This document shows positions 46,457 to 58,072 of a DNA stretch of 64,000 bases, piece by piece. Under the pieces are notes generated by a model, which worked only from the letters and a program-made list of their open reading frames with translations, was not told the DNA's origin and ran no database searches. Origin of the DNA: Hydrangea macrophylla (Eukaryota > Streptophyta > Magnoliopsida > Cornales > Hydrangeaceae); NCBI GenBank assembly GCA_033977485.1, contig CM066988.1, positions 50,839,649 through 50,903,648 on the forward strand, written 5' to 3'. Numbering within the stretch: the stretch's first letter is position 1; every line of letters begins with the position of its first letter. A program made the translations under genes and the position numbers.

Positions 46457-47851
46457 TGTTGGGAGTGTGCCTTTAAACCATTAATTTATATAAGAGACAT
46501 TGAAATTTTAATATATGGATATCATTTTTACATTTTATTATGCATGTTTCTTTTATGAGATGATTGTTAATCCTTAAGTATTATAGTAAGCAATTTGTGT
46601 ATGTATAAGATACATACAAGTGAGATACGAATTACTATCCTTTGATACTTAGAACTTGTCACAGTGGATGATGAGACTGGATACCTCATCAGGTTTACAC
46701 TATAGCATGATTACCTACCATTGGATGGAGTGATGAATCTCAATCACTAGAGTATATGACTCTTAGTTACTATGCTAGTGCTTATAGTGCATTGACAGAC
46801 CTGAGCTTTCCTATTGACATTCAAGATTGTCAAAAGTCGATAGGAACTCATAACTTGTATAAGGTACGTGTTCTCAATCTTGAGATGATTATGAACACAG
46901 ACTGTAGATATGGCTGCTTTGACTTACCAATCAGTGAGGTCTATAAAAGATCAATACCTAGGTATCTTGGGTACGTTATGTTCATAGGGTTGTAAACATA
47001 TATTTTCAAGATAGAATCTACCCTCTGATATAGAGTAAGCATTCCATTGAAAATGTCACCAAGTTGATTACTGAGAACTGCAGTCTTGTAGATAAGTAGT
47101 TATCAACATGTTTGGTAATCATGATGGGTGAATGGGACTCAAGGAATACAAGAAGTAATCATGATTCAAGTTGACTATAACAGTCATCCGACTACCTGAA
47201 TATGATTATGAATGCTGACGATAGAGGGACATTTGTACACCATACAAGTCTAGACATCACTTCGGATATGTTCTTTTGCGTTGGAGTTCGGTTATTATTT
47301 TATAGTGGAAAAAATGTTAACTGATCAGTTGGTTAGTTTAATGACCAAAGAGTTTGGTCATGTTAATTAACACCTGATCTGAGCCAACAATAAAGAAACT
47401 AGGAGGTCCCACTCTTAGCTCCTCTAGGATGCTTGGAATGGCACTTAAGGATGCTGTCAAGGCTGGTTCGATCGATTGAAGGCTAGACAGGTTTGATCGA
47501 TCGAATGTTGTTCGATCGATCAAAGGTATTTTGATTAATTGAAAGTTAGGTCAGTTCTAGGAATCTATAAATAGGGTAGCTGCATCCAGAAAAGTGAGTT
47601 CATCGTATTGATAAACCAGAGGATACAGAAACTATTTTAAGCTTCCCAAACCTTCTCTATCCTCACTATTAGAAATCCCACCATCTCTTGCCTTTCTGGA
47701 AAGCATCTACAAGAGTCATAAGGGTGAAGACAACCTTATGCTTATGCATCTATAGAGTTTATAAGTAGTAGATCCGGGCATACCAATAAGTTTTTGAAAC
47801 TTAATCTTTCCACTGTGCATTTAAAATAATTTTAAACCTATTTTTCCTTCA
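46457..47851 (+). mobile_element. solo LTR of the copia-3 family
   Basis: 1395 bp starting TGTTGGGAGTGTGCC and ending TTTTTCCTTCA, flanked by GTAAG and TTAAG (4 of 5 bases equal). It matches the LTRs at 48645, 55676 and 61698 along its length. It has the CGATCGAT array (47463-47545) and TATAAATAGGG box (near 47563). No internal region is present, so it most likely arose by recombination between two LTRs. Confidence 0.85.
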
Positions 47852-48644
47852 TTAAGACTGATGGAGATTAATGAACAAGATGTTATCGATGAATCTATAA
47901 CTAATTGAGAAGCAGAGACAGCTGACCCTACCGGCCAACATGGCCAGATGGTATGCATATCTGGCTAATAGAAGACTAAAGATCGGCCCAACCAATGGTG
48001 AGGTTAACCTGGCCGATTGTATCTAGAAGGAAGAACTTTCAAAAGAAGAAGAGATTCAAATGGAGGAATTATAAATGGCCACAGTAAAATTGGATGACCT
48101 GAAGGCTGACGTTCAAGATCCTATATTAGAGGTTAACCTAGGAGATGAAGGGCAACACAAGCCAACTTATGTAAGTCAGATGCTAGAACCATAGTTCCAG
48201 GCTGTGGTAATAGTCCTCTGACGTAAGTATAAGGACTATTTTGCCTGGGACTATGACAAAATGCCCGGACTATCCAGAGATCTAGTGGAACACCATTTGC
48301 CAATTAAACCAGGGTTCAAACAATTCAAGTAGCTACCTAGGCGTATGTCACCGGAGGTTACACTAAAGGTGAAGGAAGAAATAGAAAGACTCCTTGGGGT
48401 TGGCTTCATTTGGACTGCAAGGTACGTAGAATGGGTTTCCAATGTGCTCCTAGTGGTAAAGAAGAATTGAAAGCTTTGGGTTTACATCAACTTCATAAAT
48501 CTGAACTTGGCCACCCCGAAGGATGAGTACCCGATGCCGATGGCCGATCAATTCATTAATTCAACCGCAAAACACTAGATCATGTCCTTCATGGATGGGC
48601 ACTCGGGTTGTAACCAAATATACATTGACAAAAAGGATGTCCCT
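47852..48644 (+). pseudogene. Tat RT, N-terminal part
   Basis: Decayed coding sequence. Near 48360-48640 one reads RT elements such as KEEIERLLGVGFIWTARY, EWVSNVLLVVKKN, VYINFINLNLATPKDEYPMP and MSFMDGHSGCNQI, interrupted by several stops (for instance TGA in KKN-KLW and TAG before IMSF). It ends in IDKKDVP at the copia-3 insertion point and continues at 57077. Confidence 0.8.
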
Positions 48645-50110
48645 ATTGGGTTTGTGCCCTCAAACCATTACTTTATGTATGAGATATTGACATTTTATTA
48701 TATGGAGATTGGCTTTACATTTTGTTATGTATATTTCTTTTATGAGATGATTGTTAATCCTTAAGTATCATAAGAAGTACCCCGTGTATGTATGAGATGC
48801 ATACAAGTGAGATACGAATTATTATTCATTGATACTTAGAATTTGTCATAGTGGATGATGAAACTGGATATCTCATCAGGTGTACACTGTAGCATGATTG
48901 ACTACCATTGGATGGAGTGATTAATCTCAATCACTAGAGTATAACTCTTAGTTAATATGCTAGTGCTTATAGTGCATTGATGGACCTGAGTTTTTCTATT
49001 GACACTTAAGATTGTCAATAGTCGATAGGAACTCATAACTTGTATAAGGTATGTGTTCTCAATCTTGAGACGATTATGAACACAGACTATGGATGTGATT
49101 GCTTTGACTTACCAATCAGTGAGGTCTATAAAAGATCAATACCTGGGTATCTTGGGTATTTCATGTTCATAGGGTTATGAACATATATTGTCAAGATAGA
49201 ATCTACCCTCTTATAAAGAATAAGCATTCCCTTGAGAATGTCACCGAGTTAATTACTGAGAACTACAATTTTGTTGATAAGTAGTTATGAACATATTTGG
49301 TAATCATGAGAGGTGAATGGGACTCAAGGAATGGAAGATATATTCATTATTCAAGTTGACAGTAACAGTTATCCGACTACTTGAATATGATTATGAATGA
49401 TGACGGTAGAGGGACATTAGTACACCATAGAAGTCTAGATATCGCTTCGAATTTGTTTTTGTGCATTAAAGTGTACTTATCATTTTATAGTGGAGTAAAC
49501 GTTAACTAACCAGTTGGTTAATTTACTGATCAACGACTATGGTCATGGGAATTAACTGGTCTGAGCCAACAATAAAGAACCTAGGAGGTCCCACTCTTGG
49601 AAAGGCACATGAGGATGCTATCAAGAGATCGAAAGAGTTTTAATCGATTGAAGTCTAGACAGGTTTGATTGATCGAAAGCTCTTCAATTGATTGAAGGTT
49701 CGATCGATCGAAGTCACTTTGATAGATCGATCAAAAATAAGGTTACTTTTGGGAATCTATAAATAGGGCAGCTGCGTTCAAAAATCAGATTTCGTCATTT
49801 TTATTATACCAGAAGCTGCAGAGACTATTTAGGGCTTCCCAAATCTTCTCTGTCCTCTCTGTCAGGGTTCCCACAAACGCTAGTCTCTCTGAGAGCATAC
49901 ATAGGAGTCATAAGAGTGAAGACTATCTAGTGGAGGCTGCTGGAAGTCAAAGATTTCATAATAGGATTCAAGACTTAAGGGTATAATTATTGTCTCCTCT
50001 CTAGTACGCATCTATGAGTTAACGAGTAGTAGATCTGGGCTACTAATTAGTTTTATAAACTACATTTTCGCTATGCATGATTTAAAGTTTTTTGAAACCT
50101 AAATCCTATA
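48645..50110 (+). repeat. copia-3 5' LTR
   Basis: 1466 bp starting TATTGGGTTTGTGCC (TG to TA at the terminus). A CGATCGAT array at about 49620-49740 lies just upstream of the TATA box TATAAATA (49758-49765). Confidence 0.92.
49620..49740 (+). repeat. TTCGATCGATCGAA-type palindrome array upstream of the TATA box
   Basis: At least seven degenerate copies of RATCGATYGAA, several being perfect TTCGATCGATCGAA-type palindromes. The array ends about 20 bp before TATAAATA. Equivalent arrays are at 47463-47545, 56620-56705 and 62700-62815 in the other family members. Confidence 0.85.
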
Positions 50111-50112
50111 AT

Positions 50113-50125
50113 TGGTATCAGTGCC
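50113..50125 (+). promoter_or_regulatory. copia-3 primer binding site
   Basis: TGGTATCAGTGCC, two bases after the LTR; it differs from the initiator tRNA-Met consensus TGGTATCAGAGCC by A to T. Confidence 0.85.
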
Positions 50126-51802
50126 ACGCTTGTTTGGATCTACAAATGCGTTTTAGGTATACTAGTTTGATTTGCATATTAGTATTTAGTGCTGTTTTGA
50201 AACTGGATCATCACAGATCTATTTTTGTAGTGTTTTTGCTGCAGAAAACAAACCTATGATTGCATTGGATGCGTAAAACTTTTGGTCGATCGAACTTGTT
50301 TCGATCGATTGAAACTCTCTGTGTTCGATCGATTGAAAGAGTTTCGATCGGTCGAACCAATGCAGACTTTAATCGATCGAACGTTATTCGATGAATTGGA
50401 CAGGATTTTCTGTCCACATTTTCTTTTCATAGTTTTAAAAGTTTAAAATTTATATACTTCAATTTTAAACTATTCTGTAATTGTTTTAAAAATCATTTTG
50501 TGAAAAGACAAGTTCAATCGATTAACTAAGTTCAATCAATTGAGGGTTCGATCGATCGAGGTTTCTTCAATCGATCGAAGTGTGACGAGAACTAGAGATG
50601 TTGTTTTAGTTCTAATTACTTTCACAGAGTGTTTATGGTGTATACGAGTTAATTAGTAGTTCCAATGGATGTATATATGCGTGGATGTGTGTATATCTAA
50701 CCCTTTTGGAGTAACTTAGTCCACTATCTCCCATGTCACCAAGTTCCAATGATTTAAATTATTGTATTTGAATTTATGTTTGAGATTGGTCTGCATTTTA
50801 TATTTTGTTTGGTTTTAAGGCATATGTAAAGGGCACTGCGACTTCAATCTTGTGAATAGGAAAGTCGTACCAGTTTCCCTAGTGTTTTATTTTTTTTCTA
50901 TCTTTTCTAATTTTTGGATAAATTTTAAGCTTCGAAAGAGGCATAGGTCCAATGTAATAGAATTAGGAAGCCCATGAAGATGGAGTGAGAAACTGTTATC
51001 TTTGAAGATGGAGCCGGAAGCGACCAAACCAAGAAAGAGGTTATGTGGAGATAGAGCCATGGGAGATAGAGGCATATGAATGCCTTTATTTCAATTTTAG
51101 TTTTTTGTTTTATGTGCTTGGTTTGTGATTGGTGTTTTATACATTATTACTACTTACATGCACTTAAAACAAATTTTCTAAGATAAAAAAAAATGTTTCA
51201 ATGCATTAGTAACATTGGATGTTTATGGGTAATTTGTAGAAACAGTTTTTCCAAAAGAAGAATTCTTATTTACTAAATCTATTGGGAGAGGGTCTTATTT
51301 ATAACACCCATGATCTTCCGTTAACGGTTCACTATAGGATGAGTAGTGCATTATGTGTCACCTCGCAAGGGGTGATCATTCCATATGGAGGGTATACTAC
51401 TCATTGGTTATTATATGTGAACTTCCTATGGATAGGATCAATCAGACGTGTTAAAGGGTGACCACCACATGGAGGTACTACTTGAAGAGGTTGTGATTGG
51501 ATCCTAGTTAATGGTGTACACTAGCTAAGCTATGGATAAGGGATCCCACATGTGGCATTATTCAGAAACTTAGAGATCAAATAGGTTTGGGAGTCATAAC
51601 TTATTTTGCAAGACTTGCATAGAGGACTAGTCATAATCAATCAAAAGATTGAGTATTGACCGCAATACGGAGGCTTTACTCTTTTGTCTTGATATTCCGA
51701 CGACTTTAATTTAAAATAAGAGTTTTAAGGTTTCTTGTATTTCAAATTGTCAAATTCTGATATTCATATTTATTTTGTCTGTTTGATTTTTCGATAATCG
51801 TA
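50126..51802 (+). other. copia-3 leader
   Basis: 1.7 kb without a credible gene. It carries two more CGATCGAT-type arrays (50280-50400, 50505-50585) and a small stem CGACTT...AAGTCG (50839-50867) whose equivalent is partly kept in copia-4 near 63848-63876. Confidence 0.65.
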
Positions 51803-54800
51803 ATGTCTGGATCTGCATTTAGTCCACTTGCCACTATACTCACTCAGAATAAGTTAACTGAAAATAACCGCACTGAATGGAAACATAACCTTGAAATCGT
51901 TTTAACTACGGAGGATCACATTTATGTCCTCACCACCTGCTACAAAAGTTTCGGCAGCAGCTAGACGCGAGTTTGATAAATGGAAGAAATCGAATGGAAA
52001 GGCCTATTGCTACATTATGGTCTCTATGGCTGGTGTGTTGCAACACCAATTCCAGTCAAATGATTCTGCTAGTTCCATTATCAAATAACAAAAAGAAATG
52101 TTTGGGGAGCATGGCAGGCCTGCTAGACAGGTTACTATGCAGAAGATAATAAGTGCGAAGATGTCAAAAGGGACTCCAGTCAAAGAACATGTTTTAAAAA
52201 TGATTCGTTATTTGAACAAACTGGAGACCTTGGGTGCCAACATCGACGCATAGACCCAAGTTGATATGATCCTCAATTCGATGTGGCCTTTATTCACTCA
52301 ATTCAAACTTAACCATAATATGAATCAAATGAATTTCTCAATGAGTGAATTAATGATTCTTTACTGGCAGTAGAAGGGGTGATCAAACCTAGGGGCAACG
52401 TTTTGAACATTGAGAAAAGCTCTTGCTCTTCCCAATCTGAACTAAAAGGTAAGAAAGGAAAGAAGAAGGCTAGTACTGGTGGTCTAAGTGTTGGACTAGT
52501 CCTGAAGATTGCAAAATCTAAGGGAAAAGGTAAGGGCAAAGGGAAGGTGGGTGGCCAAGGTAAAGAAAAGTGTTTCCAATGCGGTGAGAAGGGCCACTAG
52601 AAGAGGAACTGTCCAGAATTCTTAGCTACAAGAGTTCAAGGGGTTCAGATCAATTAGGAAATGCAACGATGGGGAGATTGTGCTAACTCTGGCTTCTAGC
52701 TCAACCGTTTTCTCAATTTCTATAGGAGTAGTAGTTTCAGAGTTTTTGGACAATAAGACAATAGTTTTATCAGATGTACTTTACATCCCTTTAATGAGAC
52801 GTAATATAATTTCTGTTTCATAGTTATTAAATAAAAATTATTCTTTTCATTTTGGAATAGAAGTTGTCATTAAAAGAAATGGTTCTTTTATATGTTATGG
52901 TGTAAGAACTAATGGCTTGTATGTTATTACTCTTAATTTTTCTAATGATTCTAACATAGAACTTAATAACTCAATGGCAACTGTACCATCTAAAAGAAAG
53001 TGACCTTCCACTGATCCAACAAGGCTTTGGCACATGAGGCTTGGCCATATCAATTTAAATAGGATTAGCAGACTAGTCAAAGAAGGGGTCTTAGGCGATT
53101 TGGTTCTTGAACCAATAGAAGTCTACCTTGTTTAGAGGGTAAGATGACCAAAATGCCATTTCCTGCAAAGGGCAATAGGGCCAATGTATTGTTGGAATTA
53201 GTTCATACTGATGTGTGTGGACCAATAAATATTAGAGCACGGGGTGGTTATAAGTATTTCATAACATTTACTGATGACCACTCTAGGTTTGAATATGTGT
53301 ACCTAATGTAGCACAAGTATGAAGCCTTTGAAAAGTTTAAAGAGTTTAGGCCTAAAGTGGAGAAGCAAATGGGCACACCTATCAAGGCCATTTGATTTGA
53401 TCAAGGTTGCGAGTACCTCTCTAATGAGTTTATTGATCACCTTGTATAGAATATGTTTCTATCACAAATGACTACACTTGGTATGCCTCAGTAATGTAGC
53501 GGAGAGAAGGAATCGAACTCTTTTAGACATGACTAGGTCGATGATGAGTTATTTCGAGTTGCCATTATTCCTTTGGGGTTATGCTGTGGAAACTTCTACA
53601 TACATACTAAATCTAGTACCAAGCAAATCTATTCCTAGGACACCATGGGAGATATGGATTTGGCACAAGCCTTCTTTGCAACATCTTCGGATATGGGGGT
53701 GTCCGGAACATGTGCTAAAAGGAAAGATGAGCAAGTTAGATTCTAGATCGGAAGTATGTTATTTTGTAGGATATCCAAAGGGTACTTATGGATGGTATTT
53801 TTATAATCTAAGAGAATAGAAAGTGTTTGTTAGTACAAATGCTATTTTCTTGGAGGATGATTATATCATGAACCATAAACCTAAGGGAAGCATAGATCTG
53901 AGAGAAATAGATGGAGAGCTCTCTATTCCTCTAATAGTTGAAAGCGATGAAAGACAAGAAAATACCACTTCTTCACCCAATTCCACACCGATAGCTCGTC
54001 GTGGTGGGAGGATTATCAGCCAGCCTAATAGATACATGTTTCTAGGGGAAGTTTTTGAAGCTATCTCTATAGAATCTGAATCTGATCCTACCATGTATGA
54101 AGTGGCAATGGCTGATGTTGATTCAGCTCATTGGGTTAAAGCTATGAAGGCTGAATTGGAATCTATGGATTCCATACAGGTCTGGGATCTTGTAGAACTT
54201 CTAGTCAATATTAAACCCATTGGCTATAAGTGGGTCTATAAGAAGAAAAGAGGATCTGATGGAAAGGTTGAGAACTTTAAGGCAAGGCTTGTAGCAAAAG
54301 GTTATACTTAGAGGGAGAGCATTGACTATGAGAAAACCTTCTCGCCGGTAGCCATGCTCAAGTCCATCAGAATACTCTTATCCATTGTCGCATGCCTAGA
54401 TTATAAGATTTGGTAGATGGACGTCAAGACTGCATTTTTGAATGGCAATCTTGAGTAGGACATCTATATGCAGCAACTAGAAGGCTTCATAACTAGTGGG
54501 AAAGGTAACTTGGTATGGAAGTTGTAAAAGTCCATTTATGGGCTCAAGTAGGCATCCAGGAGTTTGAGCATTCGTTTTGACCAAGCGGGCAAGTCGTTTG
54601 ATTTCATACAGAATATGGATGAGCCTTGTGTATACAAGAAGTGAGAAAGAAAAGTGGTGGTTTTTCTTGTTCTTTATGTTGACGACATTAGACTCATTGG
54701 GAATGATGTAGTGGCGTTGTCAACAGTAAAGTTTTGGCTCGCTACTACTTTCGATATGAAGGATCTAGGGGAGGCTAGCTATATTCTTGGGATAAAACTC

Positions 54801-55660
54801 TTTCGAGATCGCAAGCGAAAGATAATGGGATTATCTCAAGCTGGTTATATTGAAAAGGTACTAACGAGGTTTTCCATGGATAATTCGAAGAAAGGTTTAT
54901 TACATTTTAAGCATGGTTTAGCGTTCTCCAAGGACCAACGTCCAAAGACACAGGAGGAAAAGAATCTCATGGCAGGAATTCCCTATGCTTCGGCAGTGGG
55001 AAGTCTCATGTATGCGATGTCATGCACTAGACCTGATATCTGCTTTGCCATTAGCATGGTTAGCAGGTATCAATCAAATCCAGGTCCGTAACACTGGACA
55101 ACCATTAAGCATATACTTAAGTACTTGGGAAGGACTAAAGATTACATGCTTATGTATGGCTGTGATGAGTTAATTCTAGTAGGATACACTAACTCGAACT
55201 TTATCACAGATAAAGATTCGAGAAAGTCGATGTCTGGACATCTCTTTACCCTGGGGTGGTACTGTTAGTTGGTGGAGCATTAAGCAAAAAATGCGTTGCA
55301 GACTCAACTACAGAGGTTGAGTATATGGCGACTTGTGAGGTCGCAAAGGAAGCTATTTGGCTCAAGAAGTTCCTCATGGAACTTGAGGTGGTACCAGCAT
55401 CGCTGTCACCTATTATGCTATACTACGATAATAATGGGGTAGTGGCTTAGTCCAAGGAGCCAAGGAACACCGAAAAAGGAAAGCTTGTAGAGCAGAAATA
55501 TCATTTAATCCGAGATATTGTTCAACGTGGAGATGTGACTATCACCAAGATTGCCACCGTTGACAATCTTACGGATCCATTTACAAAGGCCTTGCCACAG
55601 AAGGTCTTTGATCGTCATCTAGATAGTCTAGGTCTCAGATGTAGTCCTGAATGGTTATGA
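51803..55660 (+). pseudogene. copia-3 gag-pol polyprotein, degraded
   Basis: Starts MSGSAFSPLATILTQNKL at 51803; ends SPEWL with TGA at 55658-55660. Recognisable: gag (51803-52380), Lys-rich stretch and zinc knuckle CFQCGEKGH (52560-52610), integrase zinc domain (MRLGHINLNR, about 53035) and core (near 53200-53470), integrase C-terminus (53478-53819), linker (53823-54311), RT with LYVDDIRL (54654-55091) and RNase H (55140-55660). RT has clustered TAG/TAA codons at 54310-54550, most where relatives have Gln (YTQ, WQMD, LKQAS, LQKS). The zinc knuckle Trp is also a TAG. The polyprotein is similar in order and motifs to that of copia-2 though the LTRs are unrelated. Confidence 0.88.
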
Positions 55661-55675
55661 GTGCAAGTAGGAGTT
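55661..55675 (+). promoter_or_regulatory. copia-3 polypurine tract
   Basis: GCAAGTAGGAGTT directly precedes the right LTR (TGTTGG). Purine-rich but with pyrimidine interruptions, consistent with decay. Confidence 0.6.
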
Positions 55676-57076
55676 TGTTGGATTTGTGCCCTCAAACCAT
55701 TACTTTATCCATTAACATTTTAATATATGGATATCGGCTTTACATTTTATTATGTATGTTTCTTTCATGAGAAGATTGTTAATCCTTAAGTATCATAGTA
55801 AGTAATTCGTGTATATATGAGATGCATACAAGTGAGATACGAATTATCATTCATTGATACTTTGAATTTGTCATAGTGGATGATGAAACTGGATATCTAA
55901 ATCACTAGAGTTTAACTCTTAGTTAATATGCTAGTGCTTATAGTGCATTGATGGACTTGAGTTTTCCTATTAACACTTAAGACTGTCAACAGTCGATAGG
56001 AACTCATAACTTGTATAAGATACGTGTTCTCAATCTTGAGACGATTATGAGCACATACTATGGATATAACTGCTTTGAGTTACCAATCAGTGAGGTCTAT
56101 AAAAGATCAACGCCTGGTATCTTGGGTATGTCATGTTCGTAGAGTTGTGAACATATATTATCAAGATAGAATCTACCCTCTGATAAAGGTTAAGCATTCC
56201 CTTGAGAATGTCACCAAGTTGATTACTAAGAACTGTAGTCTTGTTGATAAGTAGTTATCAACATGTTTGGTAATCATGAAAGGCGAATGGGACTCAAGGA
56301 ATGGAAGATGTAATCATTATTCAAGTTTACAGTAATTGTTATCCGACTACCTGAATATAATTATGAATGATGACGGTAGAGGGACATTAGTACACCATAC
56401 AAGTCTAGATATCGCTTCGGATTTGTTCTTTTGCGTTGGAGTGCAATTATCATTTTATAGTGGAGTAAACGTTAATTAACCAGTTGATTAATTTGCTGAT
56501 CAAAGAGTTTGGTCATGGGAATTAACAACTGGTCTGAGCCAACAATAAAGAACCTAGGAGGTCCCACTCTTAGCTCCGCTAGGATTCTTGGAAAGGCACA
56601 TAAGAATGGTGTCATGATAGGTTCGATCGATCGATTGAAGTCTAGACAGGTTCAATAGATCGAAAGCTCTTCAATCGATCAAAGGTTCGATCGATCGAAA
56701 GTAAGGTCGGTTCTGGGAATCTATAAATAGGGAAGATGCATCCAGAAATCAGAGTTCATCGTTTTTATTATACCAGAAGTTGTAGAGACTATTTAGGGCT
56801 TCCCAAACCTTTTCTATCCTCTCTGTTAGGGTTCGCACCAACCCTAGTCTCTCCGAGAGCATCCATAGGAGTCATAAGAGTGAAGACCGTCTACTAGAGG
56901 CTGCTGGAAGTCAATGATTTCAGAATTGGGTTCAAAACTTATTGGTATAATTCTTGTCCCCTCTCTAGTACGCATCTATAGAGTTAACGAGTAGTAGAAG
57001 TGGGCTACCAATTAGTTTTATAAACTATATTTTTCGCTGTGCGTGATTTAAAATTTTTTAAAACCTAAATCCTATA
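55676..57076 (+). repeat. copia-3 3' LTR
   Basis: 1401 bp. Relative to the left LTR it lacks about 58 bp at position 55897, where GGATATCT joins directly to AAATCACTAGAG. It has the palindrome array at 56620-56705 and a TATAAATAGG box near 56720. Confidence 0.92.
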
Positions 57077-58072
57077 GTCCCAAAGACAGTTGTTCAGTTC
57101 TCGAGGGCAATCGGGATCTTTGAATGGGTCGTGATGCCATTCGGGCTGAAAAATACAAGAGCCAACTATCAGCGGGCCATGAATTACATATTCCACATCA
57201 TGATTGGATGATTCATGGAAGTGCACATCGATGATATGGTGGTTAAGTCCGGAAGCAATGCCAAACATTTGGCTGACCTTGAGAAAGCAAATGCGGACTC
57301 ATAAGCTAAAGATGAATCCACTCAAATGTGCATTTGATGTATCAGCAGGAAACTTCTTGGGTTTCCTGGTGCACCAGTGAGGAATAGAGATTAACAAGAA
57401 CAAGGCTCAGGCTATCCAAGCCACAAGTGCCCCAGCCAACAAGAAGGAACTATAGAGGCTTTTCGAGCAAATAAACTTCCTTAGTAGGTTTATTTCCAGC
57501 TGTACAAAAAAACTCATGTATAGACCCTACTACTCAAAATCAAAACTGATGATGAGTTTAAGTGGGAAGACAGCCATCAACAAGCCTTTGAAGGAATGAA
57601 ACAATATTGTCCATTCGTCTAGTCCTGATGTCTCTTAAGAAGAATAGGAGCTTAAAGTTGTACATATCAGCATCTGATTGCTTTATAGGAAGTATGTTAG
57701 CTCAAGACAACAAGCAAGAGTGAGCAGGTCGTTTATTACTTGAGTAGAATTTTAACTCCAATCAAACAACGCTATGTGCCGATTGAGAAGTTGTGCTTAG
57801 CATTGTATTTTTCATCACAATAGTTGAGAACATATATGTTACCCATTTGTACTTATATTATATGTTAGATTGATGTGATTAAGTACATGCCAGTAAGAGC
57901 TATCATGTGTGTTCGAATTGGAAAATTAACCTTGGCCCTCATGGAGTTTGCCATTCAATATCGATCACAGCAATCGATTAAGGGCCAAGCAATAGCCAAT
58001 TTTCTGGCCGATCACCCAGACCTTACTAATTTGGGGGATCTGCCACGACACCTAAAATAATAAATGTGTCCT
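57077..58072 (+). pseudogene. Tat RT C-terminal part and start of RNase H region
   Basis: Continues the RT from 48644: FSRAIGIFEWVVMPFGLKN, NYQRAMNYIFH, then HIDDMVVKS where the catalytic Y/F-x-DD motif is expected. Later pieces are LGFPGAPV-like (about 57360), DEFKWEDSHQQAFEGMK, YYLSRILTP and IEKLCLALYFS (RNase H). The 57875-58060 open frame ends with AIANFLADHPD. Many stops. It is cut at 58072 by the solo LTR. Confidence 0.8.

Larger units (their letters stand above)
48645..57076 (+). mobile_element. copia-3: full-length but degraded Ty1/copia retrotransposon
   Basis: An 8432-bp element with left LTR 48645-50110, PBS, a 1.7-kb leader, gag-pol 51803-55660, PPT and right LTR 55676-57076. The target duplication is GTCCC (48640-48644, 57077-57081). 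It is inserted in the Tat RT between DKKDVP and the KTVVQFSR side. LTR divergence and many stops mark it as much older than copia-2. Confidence 0.93.
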
